Assembly (NCBI GenBank): GCA_002309015.1
Contig: DBWM01000047.1
Location: 1 to 64,000, forward strand
DNA length: 64,000 bases
Direction: 5' to 3'
Source of the DNA: Myxococcales bacterium UBA1238
GTDB lineage: Bacteria; Myxococcota_A; Bradymonadia; UBA7976; UBA1532
Shown one piece after another: positions 17,470 to 26,165 of this stretch. The translations under genes were made by a program, and so were the position numbers. Position 1 is the stretch's first letter. Every line of letters starts with the position of its first letter. A model generated the notes under the pieces. That model saw only the letters and a list, made by a program, of their open reading frames with translations, had not been told where the DNA came from and ran no database searches.

Positions 17470-19873
17470 GGCTGCTCTCACTGTAGAAGAGGGGTTCTAC
17501 TTGCTCCACGATGGAGCGGAGATCGACGCATTCCGCGACGAATCCTTTGTGAACAAAGGTGTAAAGAATCCCCTGGCGGCTGGGCTTGCAATGCACGAGC
17601 GGGTCATCCTGAACGGTATCGAGGATTTGAGCGACGATGAGTCCGATCTGATTGTCGCCGTAAGCATGGACAATCATTGGAACTTTTTCGATCTGAGTGA
17701 TGTCGATGGCGTTCTGGTTGGCGCGCCCCGATTCGCGGCGTTCGGGCAGGAAATGGTTGATGTCGATGACCGGCATGATCGTGCCTCTGTATTGAATCAC
17801 TGACTGACCGCCAATGTATTCAATATGCGAGAGCTCGATCTCTTCGAGCCTTGCGACCGCCGAGAGTGGGATGGCCATGCGTCCGCCCAGCGTGGAATGG
17901 AACATCAGCAAACGCTGCCGCGGATCGTTGCTGAGCAGATCTTCATGGGTCAGGATTTGGACCTGCGGTGTGTTATCGAATGCGATATGCGCCACCTGTG
18001 CAAGGCCCACCGGATCGAGGATGAGCGCGGCGCGGCCGTTGCCCATGATCAAGGTGCCTGTAAAGATCGGATTGTCTTTAGTTAAGAAATCCAGGGGGTT
18101 AACGACGATCTCCTGGCTGTCTCCCGCCTTTTCGATCACCAGTCCGTACGCGTAATCGCCCGCCTGCAGCACGGCGATGTGGTGCGGTGTGTTTAATGGC
18201 TGCTGCGGTGAGTCGGGGTAGAGAATCTTCGACAGATAGATCAGCGGCAAAAGATGTTCGCGCTGGCGGTGATAGTAAGTGTTGCCGATGACTTCGATGT
18301 CGTGGCTTTCCTCGGGATTGCGGAAGAGGAGCAGTTCCTGAAGGTTGCCCTGAGGGATGGCGTAGGATTCGCCGCAGCATTGCACGATCAGGGCGGGAAT
18401 GATGGCCAGCGTCAGCGGGATCTTGAGCTTGAACATCGTCCCTTCGCCCTGGGCGCTTTGGAATTCGACGATGCCGCCGATCGCTTCGATCTTGTTGCGC
18501 ACCACATCCATGCCTACGCCGCGTCCCGATACGTTGGTGACCTGGCTGGCGGTCGAAAACCCGGGCAGGAAGATGAGTTCCTGAATTTCGCGGTTGGAAA
18601 GCTGTGAGGCCTGATGAGGCGTAAGGAGCCCCATTTTGATGGCTTTGGCTTTAATCTTTTCGTTGTCGATGCCGCAACCGTCGTCGGCGATTTCAATATT
18701 GACAAAACCGCCTTTGTGATAGGCGCTGATAGAGATCTTGCCTTCGCGGGGTTTTCCAATGGATTCGCGGACTTCTGGGGCTTCAACACCGTGATCGATG
18801 CAGTTGCGGATGATGTGCGTGAGCGGATCTTTGATCGCTTCGATCAGGTTGCGATCGAGCTCGGTTTGCTCACCGTCGACCACAAATTCGATCTCTTTTT
18901 TGCACATGTGAGCGGTGTCGCGCACAAATCTCGGAAATCGTCCAAATACGGTCGAAAGCGGCTGCATGCGCGTCTTCATGACGGTTTCCTGCAGCTCGGA
19001 GGCGATTTGGCTCACGCGCTGCACGGCAGGCGCCACATGCGGATCGGGGTGATTGCCCAGATGCAGCACGATTTGGTTGCGCGCCAGCACCAGTTCGCCC
19101 ACCAGGGTGATCAGTTGATCGAGCAGCCCCGTCGATACGCGCACGGTTTGCTCGCTTTCATGCATGGGAGCGGCTGCCGGCGGAGTGGAATGCGGTTTGG
19201 AGTGAGCCGCTTCTTCCGTGACCTGTAAATTCGCCGGACCTGCTGTGATGGCAACGCTTTTTGGCGCAGCGGTCACCTTGGGAGCCGGTTCAGCCCTGGG
19301 AGGCTGAGTCACTTTGGGGGCGGCCTGAACCTTGGGCGGAATGGTCGTTTTGGGCGTTTGTGGTGGGGCTGTGACTTGCGGTTTAGCGGCAGCTGGCGCG
19401 GGTGGATTGGTGACCGCTGCGGGCGCTGCGATCGCGGGGGCGACGGGCTTTGGAGGCATGCTGGTCGCTGGTGCCGGAATCGTTGCAATGATTTCGGCGA
19501 GTTTGCCTGTAACGTCGGTGCAATCAACCCCCGATTCGTTGCCGGTTTCTTCGATGCGATCCATGAATTGGCGGATCACGTCGACCAGTTCGAGCAGCAC
19601 GGTCGCGATGGGCGGCGTCAGCTGAATGCGGCCATCGCGCAGGGCGGAGAGCAGGTTTTCACCTGTGTGGGTGACTTTTTCGAGGGCTTTCAGGCCAAAA
19701 AAGCCGCAGGTGCCCTTAACGGTGTGGACGGCGCGAAAAATGACGCCGATCAGGTTTAAATCCGATGGATTTTCTTCGAGTTTAACGAGAGATTGTTCAA
19801 CTTCGACGAGATTCTCGCGAGTTTCAGCTGCGAATTCCTTGAGGATATCGAGTTGGTCGTCCAAAGTGTTCAC
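17453..19873 (-). CDS. cheA: CheA histidine kinase with two CheW-like domains
   Basis: Protein of 806 aa with a GTG start. Hpt/P1 domain at the N-terminus with phospho-His50 in AVHTVKGTCGFFG. Residues ~130-230 are a Pro/Ala/Lys-rich linker; a folded P2 CheY-docking domain is not evident. Dimerisation domain (LVGELVLARNQI) and GHKL ATPase follow: IRNCIDHGVE, DDGCGID, GRGVGMDVV. The C-terminus contains a first CheW-like P5 domain (~500-640) and a second CheW-like domain (~655-800, with LPLSAV-type and GTIMPVIDINHFL segments). It is the sensor kinase of the local chemotaxis system. The missing P2 and the extra CheW domain are unusual. Confidence 0.92.
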   Translation of the reverse strand: MNTLDDQLDILKEFAAETRENLVEVEQSLVKLEENPSDLNLIGVIFRAVHTVKGTCGFFGLKALEKVTHTGENLLSALRDGRIQLTPPIATVLLELVDVIRQFMDRIEETGNESGVDCTDVTGKLAEIIATIPAPATSMPPKPVAPAIAAPAAVTNPPAPAAAKPQVTAPPQTPKTTIPPKVQAAPKVTQPPRAEPAPKVTAAPKSVAITAGPANLQVTEEAAHSKPHSTPPAAAPMHESEQTVRVSTGLLDQLITLVGELVLARNQIVLHLGNHPDPHVAPAVQRVSQIASELQETVMKTRMQPLSTVFGRFPRFVRDTAHMCKKEIEFVVDGEQTELDRNLIEAIKDPLTHIIRNCIDHGVEAPEVRESIGKPREGKISISAYHKGGFVNIEIADDGCGIDNEKIKAKAIKMGLLTPHQASQLSNREIQELIFLPGFSTASQVTNVSGRGVGMDVVRNKIEAIGGIVEFQSAQGEGTMFKLKIPLTLAIIPALIVQCCGESYAIPQGNLQELLLFRNPEESHDIEVIGNTYYHRQREHLLPLIYLSKILYPDSPQQPLNTPHHIAVLQAGDYAYGLVIEKAGDSQEIVVNPLDFLTKDNPIFTGTLIMGNGRAALILDPVGLAQVAHIAFDNTPQVQILTHEDLLSNDPRQRLLMFHSTLGGRMAIPLSAVARLEEIELSHIEYIGGQSVIQYRGTIMPVIDINHFLPERRESGRANQNAIDITQIEKVPMIVHAYGDNQIGLIVAQILDTVQDDPLVHCKPSRQGILYTFVHKGFVAECVDLRSIVEQVEPLFYSESSHGQSY

Positions 19874-19957
19874 CTTATCTGAGCGTTGAATGCAGGATGC
19901 GCCATTGCCGATGGTTGCTCAAGTATAGATTTTTCTTTTGAATTTGTTGAGCGGAAC

Positions 19958-20425
19958 ATGACGATTCTTTTGCCGTTACCTTCTCAAGTTTTGCCACACA
20001 AGCCGCCGTTTTTGTTCCTCGATCGCTGCCTGGAATGTACGGAAGAGGGCGCGATTGCAGAAAAATATTTTGGTCCCGAAGAGCCTTTTTTTCAGGGTCA
20101 TTTTCCGGACTGGCCGTTGGTGCCGGGGGTGATTTTAATCGAAAGCATGGCTCAGACTTTAGCTTATTGGGCGGCTTTTAAGCGGCCCGATCTGCGTTTA
20201 TTGCTGGCGGGGGTTGAGGATTGCAAATTTCGTCGCGCGGTGCAGCCGGGGCAGACGGTGCGCTTTTCGGTGCAGCTGGAGCGGGTCGTGCTTTCCAAAG
20301 CGGTGGTCGGTTTGGGGGTTGCGCATGTGGGTCGCGTGAAGGTGGCCAAGGCGCGATTGACGGGGTTTGCGTTGCCCGGGTCATCCCTTCAGACCGCTAC
20401 AGAATCGCCTTCAGCTGAGCAATAA
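19958..20425 (+). CDS. FabZ-like 3-hydroxyacyl-ACP dehydratase
   Basis: Hotdog-fold protein of 155 aa. The active-site residues of FabZ are present: His48 in FFQGHFPDWPLVPGV and Glu62 in ILIESMAQ. FabZ dehydrates 3-hydroxyacyl-ACP in fatty-acid synthesis. The start at 19958 places the family N-terminus (LPHKPPFLFLDR) correctly; the longer 19886 start adds an unrelated 24-residue tail. It is not next to lpxA/lpxD or other fab genes, so it could serve a specialised lipid. Its 3' end overlaps the convergent hisC by 29 bp. Confidence 0.85.
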   Translation: MTILLPLPSQVLPHKPPFLFLDRCLECTEEGAIAEKYFGPEEPFFQGHFPDWPLVPGVILIESMAQTLAYWAAFKRPDLRLLLAGVEDCKFRRAVQPGQTVRFSVQLERVVLSKAVVGLGVAHVGRVKVAKARLTGFALPGSSLQTATESPSAEQ

Positions 20426-21494
20426 ACTTTTGATTTTGCTCCGGTTTTCCGATCGTGACGCGAATCCATTCGGGCAACAGATAGCCATCCATCGGGCGGA
20501 CGATGACGCCTTTTTGTTGCAGCTTTTCAAAAATCGCACGCCCGGCCCCCACGCGGATCAGGATGAAATTGGCGTAGGTGGGGATAAATGTGAGGCCCAT
20601 CCGGGTCAGCTCGCCTTCCAGATACGCTTTGCCCTCCATGCAGTTTTGCCGGGATTTCTCAACAAATTCCTGATCTTCGAGCGCGGCACATGCGGCAATC
20701 TGAGCCATGCGGTTGCAGTTAAAGGCTTGCCTTGCGCGGTTGAGCATTTCGATGACTTCAGGCTGCCCGATCCCGTAGCCCACGCGTAACCCCGCCAGTC
20801 CGTAAGCTTTTGAGAAGGTTCTGAGGATGATGCAGTTGCGGCCCTGTTGCACGAATTTGAGCGTATTGGGCATGCGGCCCAGGCAGAGTTCGGCGTACGC
20901 TTCATCGAAAACGACGAGCGTTTCTTCAGGGACGCGCGACATCAGGCGGTCGATTTCGGCCTCTTCGACCATGGTGCCCGTGGGGTTGTTGGGGTTGCAG
21001 ATGAAGACGAGCGATGTGTCTGGCCGGATGGCATCGGCGATCGCATCCAGGTTGTGCACCAGACCTTCGCGCATGGGCACCTCGATGCCTTCGGCGTGGA
21101 ACAACTGGGTGATGGTTTTATAGATAATAAATGCGTATTGGGAATAGACGACCGATTTGCCCGGGCTCATAAAACAATGCCCGATGATGTCGATCAGCTC
21201 GTTTGAGCCATTGCCGATCACAATGTTCTCGGGCGAAATTCTGTGAAATTCCGCTAACTTTTGATGGAGATGCCAGGAGTTCCCGTCGGGATACAAATAC
21301 ATCTCACCGGCAGCCTGATGGATGGCTGCGATCGCTTTGGGTGAGACGCCGAACGCGCTTTCGTTTGATGCCAGCTTGGTGATCGCTTCAGGGGCCAGGT
21401 GAAGTTCGCGGGCGACCTCTTCGATGGGGCGTCCCGGTTCATAGGCTTTGAGTGTAAGTAGTTGAAAATTAATGTTTTTTAATAAGCAGGTCAT
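20397..21494 (-). CDS. hisC: Histidinol-phosphate aminotransferase
   Basis: Protein of 365 aa, fold-type I PLP enzyme. Characteristic segments: KLASNESAFG, GNGSNELID, FICNPNNPTGT, VVFDEAYAEL, and LRTFSKAYGLAGLRVGYG with the PLP lysine; C-terminal RVTIGKPEQN. It converts histidinol phosphate to imidazole acetol phosphate and back in histidine synthesis, and related enzymes can act on aromatic residues. The start at 21494 has AGAGG upstream and gives the usual length. No other his genes are nearby. Convergent overlap with the fabZ-like gene at the 3' end. Confidence 0.92.
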   Translation of the reverse strand: MTCLLKNINFQLLTLKAYEPGRPIEEVARELHLAPEAITKLASNESAFGVSPKAIAAIHQAAGEMYLYPDGNSWHLHQKLAEFHRISPENIVIGNGSNELIDIIGHCFMSPGKSVVYSQYAFIIYKTITQLFHAEGIEVPMREGLVHNLDAIADAIRPDTSLVFICNPNNPTGTMVEEAEIDRLMSRVPEETLVVFDEAYAELCLGRMPNTLKFVQQGRNCIILRTFSKAYGLAGLRVGYGIGQPEVIEMLNRARQAFNCNRMAQIAACAALEDQEFVEKSRQNCMEGKAYLEGELTRMGLTFIPTYANFILIRVGAGRAIFEKLQQKGVIVRPMDGYLLPEWIRVTIGKPEQNQKFIAQLKAIL

Positions 21495-21542
21495 CGTATG
21501 CCTCTCGCTGGGCAGGCTTTTGTAGCGGTGCGCTATCACAGG

Positions 21543-21570
21543 TTGATAAAATGTAAAACCCTTTTAATAT
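21543..21570 (+). promoter_or_regulatory. Predicted sigma-70 promoter
   Basis: TTGATA at 21543-21548 and TAATAT at 21565-21570 with 16-bp spacing, in the AT-rich gap between divergent hisC and the DUF2804-like gene. It lies about 70 bp ahead of the latter's start. Confidence 0.55.
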
Positions 21571-21640
21571 TTCTATCGCGATTCAAACGCATACGATAGG
21601 CTTGAGCGCGTCTAACAGCTTTTATCTTAAGGAGAATCGG

Positions 21641-22696
21641 ATGTCGCAGACATGGTTGCCCTCTCAAGAAAAAGCCATCGGGGATCGGAGCGTCAGGTTC
21701 GGCTTCTATCGCGATGATTTTGCGCAAATCAATTTGCTGGATACGCCCACGCTGGCGCATTGGCCTCGCTTTTGGCGCCGGCTGAGGCTCAAAACCTGGC
21801 AACATTTTTGTGCTATCACCGAACGATTCTGGATATCGGTTTCAATCGTCAATGCGCATCACGCGGGCACTTGCTGGTGCTATGTGTTTGATCGCAAGAG
21901 ACAGCAGCTGTTTGAACATAAATGGATGCTGCCCTGCTTTGCCGTGCATGTGGCACAAAACCATGATGGCGGAAAAACTTATGTAAATCTGCCAGGTTAT
22001 CACACGTCTATACAAAACGATCTGGCATTGAAGCAGCATCTCATAGAGATTCAGATCGAGGCCTCGAAGTTTCACCCTCAGGCCAAACCGGCCATGCGCG
22101 GTCAATGGGTGGCCCACGAAGATTCTCAAAGCGTGCAACCTCTCGTATTGCTTAAAGAAATTTTTAAAGGAAGAATCTTTTATACCCATAAAGGTCCTTG
22201 TCCTCTGGAGGGTTGGTTTGAGCTGGGCGATGAACATATCGAGCTCCGACCCGATCGCGATGTGGGGATCATCGATATTCATGCGGCCTATTATCCCTTC
22301 AAAACCCTTTGGAATTGGGCCACTTTTGCCTATCTGGACGAGCAGGGTCAAATGCGGGGTGTCAATTTAACAGAGGGCACTGCATTTCCAAGAGAGAATG
22401 CCTTAAACGAAAATGTGATCTGGATGGGCAATCGCATGATTCCGCTTTCGCATGCCCATTTTGAGATCCCGTCCGATCCCACCGCTCCATGGCAGATTCA
22501 TACGTTCAATCAAGAGGTTGAGCTTCAGTTCCAACCGATGGGGCTTCGCAGGGAATCCCTGCATCTGGGGCCGATCATCAGCGATTACAGGCAGCCTTTT
22601 GGCTATTTTGATGGCTATATTAAAGATGAACAAGGTGAGAAGCATGCCATCGAAAAAGCTTTCGGCTGCACCGAAAAACACATCGCTACCTGGTAG
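21641..22696 (+). CDS. DUF2804-like protein
   Basis: Protein of 351 aa with AAGGAG 6 bp before the ATG. No signal peptide or membrane segment. It has many Trp/His-rich beta segments (HAGTCWCYVFDR, GWFELGDEHIEL, HLGPIISDYRQPFGYFDGYI) resembling the DUF2804 family, an uncharacterised lipocalin-like group of about this size. Function is unknown. It has its own predicted promoter and its last 11 bp overlap the convergent MATE gene. The family call is from memory of the motif pattern. Confidence 0.6.
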   Translation: MSQTWLPSQEKAIGDRSVRFGFYRDDFAQINLLDTPTLAHWPRFWRRLRLKTWQHFCAITERFWISVSIVNAHHAGTCWCYVFDRKRQQLFEHKWMLPCFAVHVAQNHDGGKTYVNLPGYHTSIQNDLALKQHLIEIQIEASKFHPQAKPAMRGQWVAHEDSQSVQPLVLLKEIFKGRIFYTHKGPCPLEGWFELGDEHIELRPDRDVGIIDIHAAYYPFKTLWNWATFAYLDEQGQMRGVNLTEGTAFPRENALNENVIWMGNRMIPLSHAHFEIPSDPTAPWQIHTFNQEVELQFQPMGLRRESLHLGPIISDYRQPFGYFDGYIKDEQGEKHAIEKAFGCTEKHIATW

Positions 22697-24053
22697 CCCT
22701 GGACGAAATGCCCAAGAGTAAATCGAGCCTGCCGATGCGGCCTTGAGCGATGCCTTTGATGCGCCATCCCGTAAAAAAGGCGAGCATGAGGGTTTCTGCT
22801 AGCATGCCCAGCCAGGCTCCCGAAGCGCCCCATCCGAGGCATGCACCGAAAAGGACTGTGGCCGGCAATGTGATGCCCCATGAGCCTGAGCAACTGATGA
22901 TCATACAGAATTTCATGTCTCCGGCTGCACGCAGGGAGGCGAGATGGACGGTCGCGATGGCATCAAAAAGCTGAAAAGCTGCGGCGATTTGCAAGAGTTT
23001 TCCAGCGGCGAGGAGCACGCTTTGATCCTGCGAAAAGAGAGATGCGATTTGCGAGCCGCATGTAAAAAACAATACACCGCAAAGACCCATCACTGTGAGG
23101 GCGATCTTTCTTCCTGAGCGGATGGTGCGGGCTGCTAAAGGTAAGTTCCGGGCTCCGATGGCGCGTCCGACCAGAGTGCTGGTCGCTTCAGCGATGCCGT
23201 AACCCGGCAAAAACGAAAGACTTGTAATATTTACGACCACCTGGCTTGCGGCTAATTCAGAGGATCCGATGCGCGTGAGGACGACGTTGGTCAGTCCCCA
23301 GGCGATGTTCGCTAACAGAGCCTGGGTGCCTGCAGGCAGTCCCAGATGCGCAGCGTTGAAGAGGACGCTCTTCGGCGGCATTTGGGGTCTTTTAAAACAT
23401 GTGAGATAGCGTTTTAAATACATCAATGTCATCGCGAGCGTGCCTGCGATGGTGGCCAATGCCGCTCCGGAAGCGCCCATCGCAGGGATCGGTCCGAGTC
23501 CAAAAATGAAGACAAAATCGAGCGTTCCGTTGATCGCGTTGCCTGCAAGTCCTGCCCACATTCGAATTTTGGTATCGCCCAGTCCCTGAAGGGCCGCCTG
23601 TGCTGCAAATCCGACAATCGATATCGGTAAGTCGATGAGTCGCAGTGAGAAATAGTGAAAAGTGGCGTCGGCCAGCTGGGGTTCCTGGCTTGTAATGAAG
23701 GGCAACACAAAAAAGACGATGATGGCACAAACGACCATGGCCATCAGACCCGATGTGGCACCCAGTAAGAGCGCCGCGCTGCCTGCCTGCCGGACCCGAG
23801 CGTGATCCTTTGCGCCATCTGCAGCGGCGACAATGTTTTGCGCGCCTGTGACGATTCCTCTGAAAAAAGACATGCAACAGAAGATAAGGGTCGAAGCGAG
23901 CCCAACTCCGGCCTGCGCGCTGGTGCCAACTTGTCCCATCAATGCTGTGTCGATGACTCCCATGACCGTGTAAGAGAGCATGCCGACAGCGATGGGCCAG
24001 GCGAGCGACAGGATTTCTCCGGGGCTTCCTGCGATCGTCGAAGGGTCTTTCAT
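22686..24053 (-). CDS. MATE-family efflux transporter
   Basis: Protein of 455 aa with twelve hydrophobic segments in two similar halves. The N-terminal LAWPIAVGMLSYTVMGVIDTALMGQVG and the internal LGLPAGTQALLANIAWGLTNVVL repeat are typical of MATE (MatE) transporters, as is GYGIAEATSTLVGRAIGARN. It would export drugs or cationic metabolites using a proton or sodium gradient. Divergent from the Fe-S protein gene, and 3' overlap with the DUF2804-like gene. No strong ribosome-binding site was seen at the ATG. Confidence 0.9.
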   Translation of the reverse strand: MKDPSTIAGSPGEILSLAWPIAVGMLSYTVMGVIDTALMGQVGTSAQAGVGLASTLIFCCMSFFRGIVTGAQNIVAAADGAKDHARVRQAGSAALLLGATSGLMAMVVCAIIVFFVLPFITSQEPQLADATFHYFSLRLIDLPISIVGFAAQAALQGLGDTKIRMWAGLAGNAINGTLDFVFIFGLGPIPAMGASGAALATIAGTLAMTLMYLKRYLTCFKRPQMPPKSVLFNAAHLGLPAGTQALLANIAWGLTNVVLTRIGSSELAASQVVVNITSLSFLPGYGIAEATSTLVGRAIGARNLPLAARTIRSGRKIALTVMGLCGVLFFTCGSQIASLFSQDQSVLLAAGKLLQIAAAFQLFDAIATVHLASLRAAGDMKFCMIISCSGSWGITLPATVLFGACLGWGASGAWLGMLAETLMLAFFTGWRIKGIAQGRIGRLDLLLGISSRATR

Positions 24054-24170
24054 TTAAAAATTTGCATACTGAATTAAAAAGAAACGCAGTGGATTCGCGC
24101 CCAAAAAGATCGCATAAGCGCTCTTGACTGGAAAGTGGCATGGTAACACAGAAGTTGCGCGGAGGCCAAT

Positions 24171-26165
24171 GTGATTGAACCGATAAGTGAATGGAGCCAT
24201 CGATTGCTGTTTTGGGTGCTTCTGTTGTCTGGTGTGGGCTTCTTTGCGCGGACTCTGTTCAAGCGATTCCATCAGATTGTGCGCGGTCGTCGGCCTGAAA
24301 ATCGTTTTGATCATCTGGGGTTACGGATCAAAAGGCTCTTTGGAACAGGCATCGGTCAGGATCGTTTGCCCGCCAACGGATATCTGTATTCGGGCATTCT
24401 GCATCTGTTCATCTTTTGTTCCTTTGCGGTGCTTTTAGCCGATACCGCTTCCTTTATGCTGAATGGCCTGCTGGCTTCTGTGGGGCTTTCTGCGCGGATC
24501 TCGTTGCCGCTCTTGTACGAGCATCTGGCCGACGGCGCGCGCCTGCTCTGTCTGGTGGGCGTTGCGATGGCATACATCAATCGCCTGATCATTCGCCCAA
24601 AACATTTGCCGCTCACCAAAGACGGCTTGATTACATTGACATTTATTGCGTGTCACATGCTCTTCGAACTTGGGGAAAAGTCATTTGCCTTTGCCCTGGC
24701 TCCAAATGAGAGCGCGTCGTGGTTTGCGTCTGCCCTTGGAAGTCATTTGCCTGCCTCGGAGCGGGCTGCGTTGCTGCTTTGGTGGGGGCATCTGATCTGT
24801 TTGCTCAGCTTCCTGTGCTTTATCCCGTTTAGCAAGCATTTTCACGTATTTACAGCTCCAGTTAATTTGATCTGCGCCGATTTGTCGCCCAGGGGATGCC
24901 TTCGAAAGTTGGAGCTGGATGAGGCAGAGGATGAGAGGGAAGGGGAGGAAGAGATCCATTTTGGCGCAAAGCAAATGGAAGATCTTTCGTGGAAACAGAT
25001 ACTTGACGCGTTTTCATGCGCGCAGTGCGGACGTTGCACCGATGTCTGTCCGGCCGCACGCGCAGGTGCTCCTTTAAAGCCTTTCGATCTGATTAAAACA
25101 CTCCGGAGGCGCGCTCAGACAGATGATCCAAGCGATTTCTTTGATGAAAAAGACAGCCTGATTTCAAAAGAAGCGCTTTGGTCCTGCACCACCTGCCGCG
25201 CCTGCATGGAAGTCTGCGCTGTTCGAAACGAGCATGTGCCTTTGCTGATGGATCTCAGGCGCTATCAGACCCTCACGCTGGGCGAGGTGGGGCCTGGGGC
25301 GGCCAATGCCTTAAAACAGATGGAGAGAAAGAGCAATCCATGGGGGCTTTCAAAGCGCGATCGCGAATCCTGGCTGGGCGATGCTCCGCGCTGGGATCAC
25401 GCGAAACCTCAGGATTTCCTTTTGTTTTTAGGATGCAACGCGGCCTTCGACGAACATGGTCAAAAGTCCGCGCGCGCTTTAATGAAAATCTTCGATGCCT
25501 GCGGTGTGTCTTACGGTGTATTGGGGAGTTCGGAGCGTTGCTGCGGAGAGACCGCCCGCCGTCTGGGCGACGAATATCTGTTTCAAAACATGGCATCTGC
25601 GCTCATCGATGAGTTCAAAAAACAGTCGGTCACGCGCGTCATCACCGCCTGCCCCCATTGCTTTAATACATTTAAAGACGAATATCCTACTTTGGGAGCA
25701 GAGTTTGAAGTCATCCATTCAAGCGAATTCTTATTGAACCTGCTGCATCAAAAAAAGCTTCAACTCCGCTCCGCTCAACCAGAATCGCAGATGCGCGCTG
25801 TGTATCACGATCCTTGCTATCTGGGGCGCTATCATGATTTATATGATCCGGCGCGCGAACTGCTCGATGCCTGCCCCGATGTGATTCGCGTGGAAGCGAT
25901 GCATGCCCGGCGGCGCGCATTTTGTTGCGGCGGCGGGGGCGGTCAAATGTGGATGGAAAACAAGCAGCGGCCCAACCGACAGCGCTATGCGGAGCTCGCT
26001 CAAACGGGGGCTGAGGCGATCGTTGTCCATTGCGGATTTTGTGCAACGCAGTTGGGGGATGCTTCGGCTGCTTCCGAAAATTCATTGCCTGTTAAGGATT
26101 TAGCTGAGATCTTGGCCGAACGTTTAGCGGTTCAGACCGAGCCAGAGGAAACCAGAAATGTGTGA
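24171..26165 (+). CDS. Membrane Fe-S oxidoreductase (HdrD/GlcF-like with cytochrome-b-like N-terminus)
   Basis: Protein of 664 aa; GTG start with GGAGG upstream. Residues ~10-235 contain five or six membrane helices, like a nitrate-reductase-gamma/HdrE-type haem b subunit. Then two 4Fe-4S ferredoxin motifs, CAQCGRCTDVCP and CTTCRACMEVC. The C-terminus has two Cys-rich CCG-type modules: LGCNAAFD ... SERCCGETARRLG ... CPHCFNTF, and YHDPCYLGR ... RRAFCCGGGGGQMW. Such fusions pass electrons between quinones and soluble thiol/disulfide or acyl-CoA systems, often with electron-transfer flavoproteins; no etf gene is present here. It overlaps truD by 8 bp. The partner and substrate are unknown. Confidence 0.85.
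   Translation: MIEPISEWSHRLLFWVLLLSGVGFFARTLFKRFHQIVRGRRPENRFDHLGLRIKRLFGTGIGQDRLPANGYLYSGILHLFIFCSFAVLLADTASFMLNGLLASVGLSARISLPLLYEHLADGARLLCLVGVAMAYINRLIIRPKHLPLTKDGLITLTFIACHMLFELGEKSFAFALAPNESASWFASALGSHLPASERAALLLWWGHLICLLSFLCFIPFSKHFHVFTAPVNLICADLSPRGCLRKLELDEAEDEREGEEEIHFGAKQMEDLSWKQILDAFSCAQCGRCTDVCPAARAGAPLKPFDLIKTLRRRAQTDDPSDFFDEKDSLISKEALWSCTTCRACMEVCAVRNEHVPLLMDLRRYQTLTLGEVGPGAANALKQMERKSNPWGLSKRDRESWLGDAPRWDHAKPQDFLLFLGCNAAFDEHGQKSARALMKIFDACGVSYGVLGSSERCCGETARRLGDEYLFQNMASALIDEFKKQSVTRVITACPHCFNTFKDEYPTLGAEFEVIHSSEFLLNLLHQKKLQLRSAQPESQMRAVYHDPCYLGRYHDLYDPARELLDACPDVIRVEAMHARRRAFCCGGGGGQMWMENKQRPNRQRYAELAQTGAEAIVVHCGFCATQLGDASAASENSLPVKDLAEILAERLAVQTEPEETRNV

Noticed and set aside
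19886..19957. N-terminal extension of the FabZ-like protein
   Set aside because: The 24 extra residues are not part of the hotdog family; the ATG at 19958 gives the normal N-terminus.
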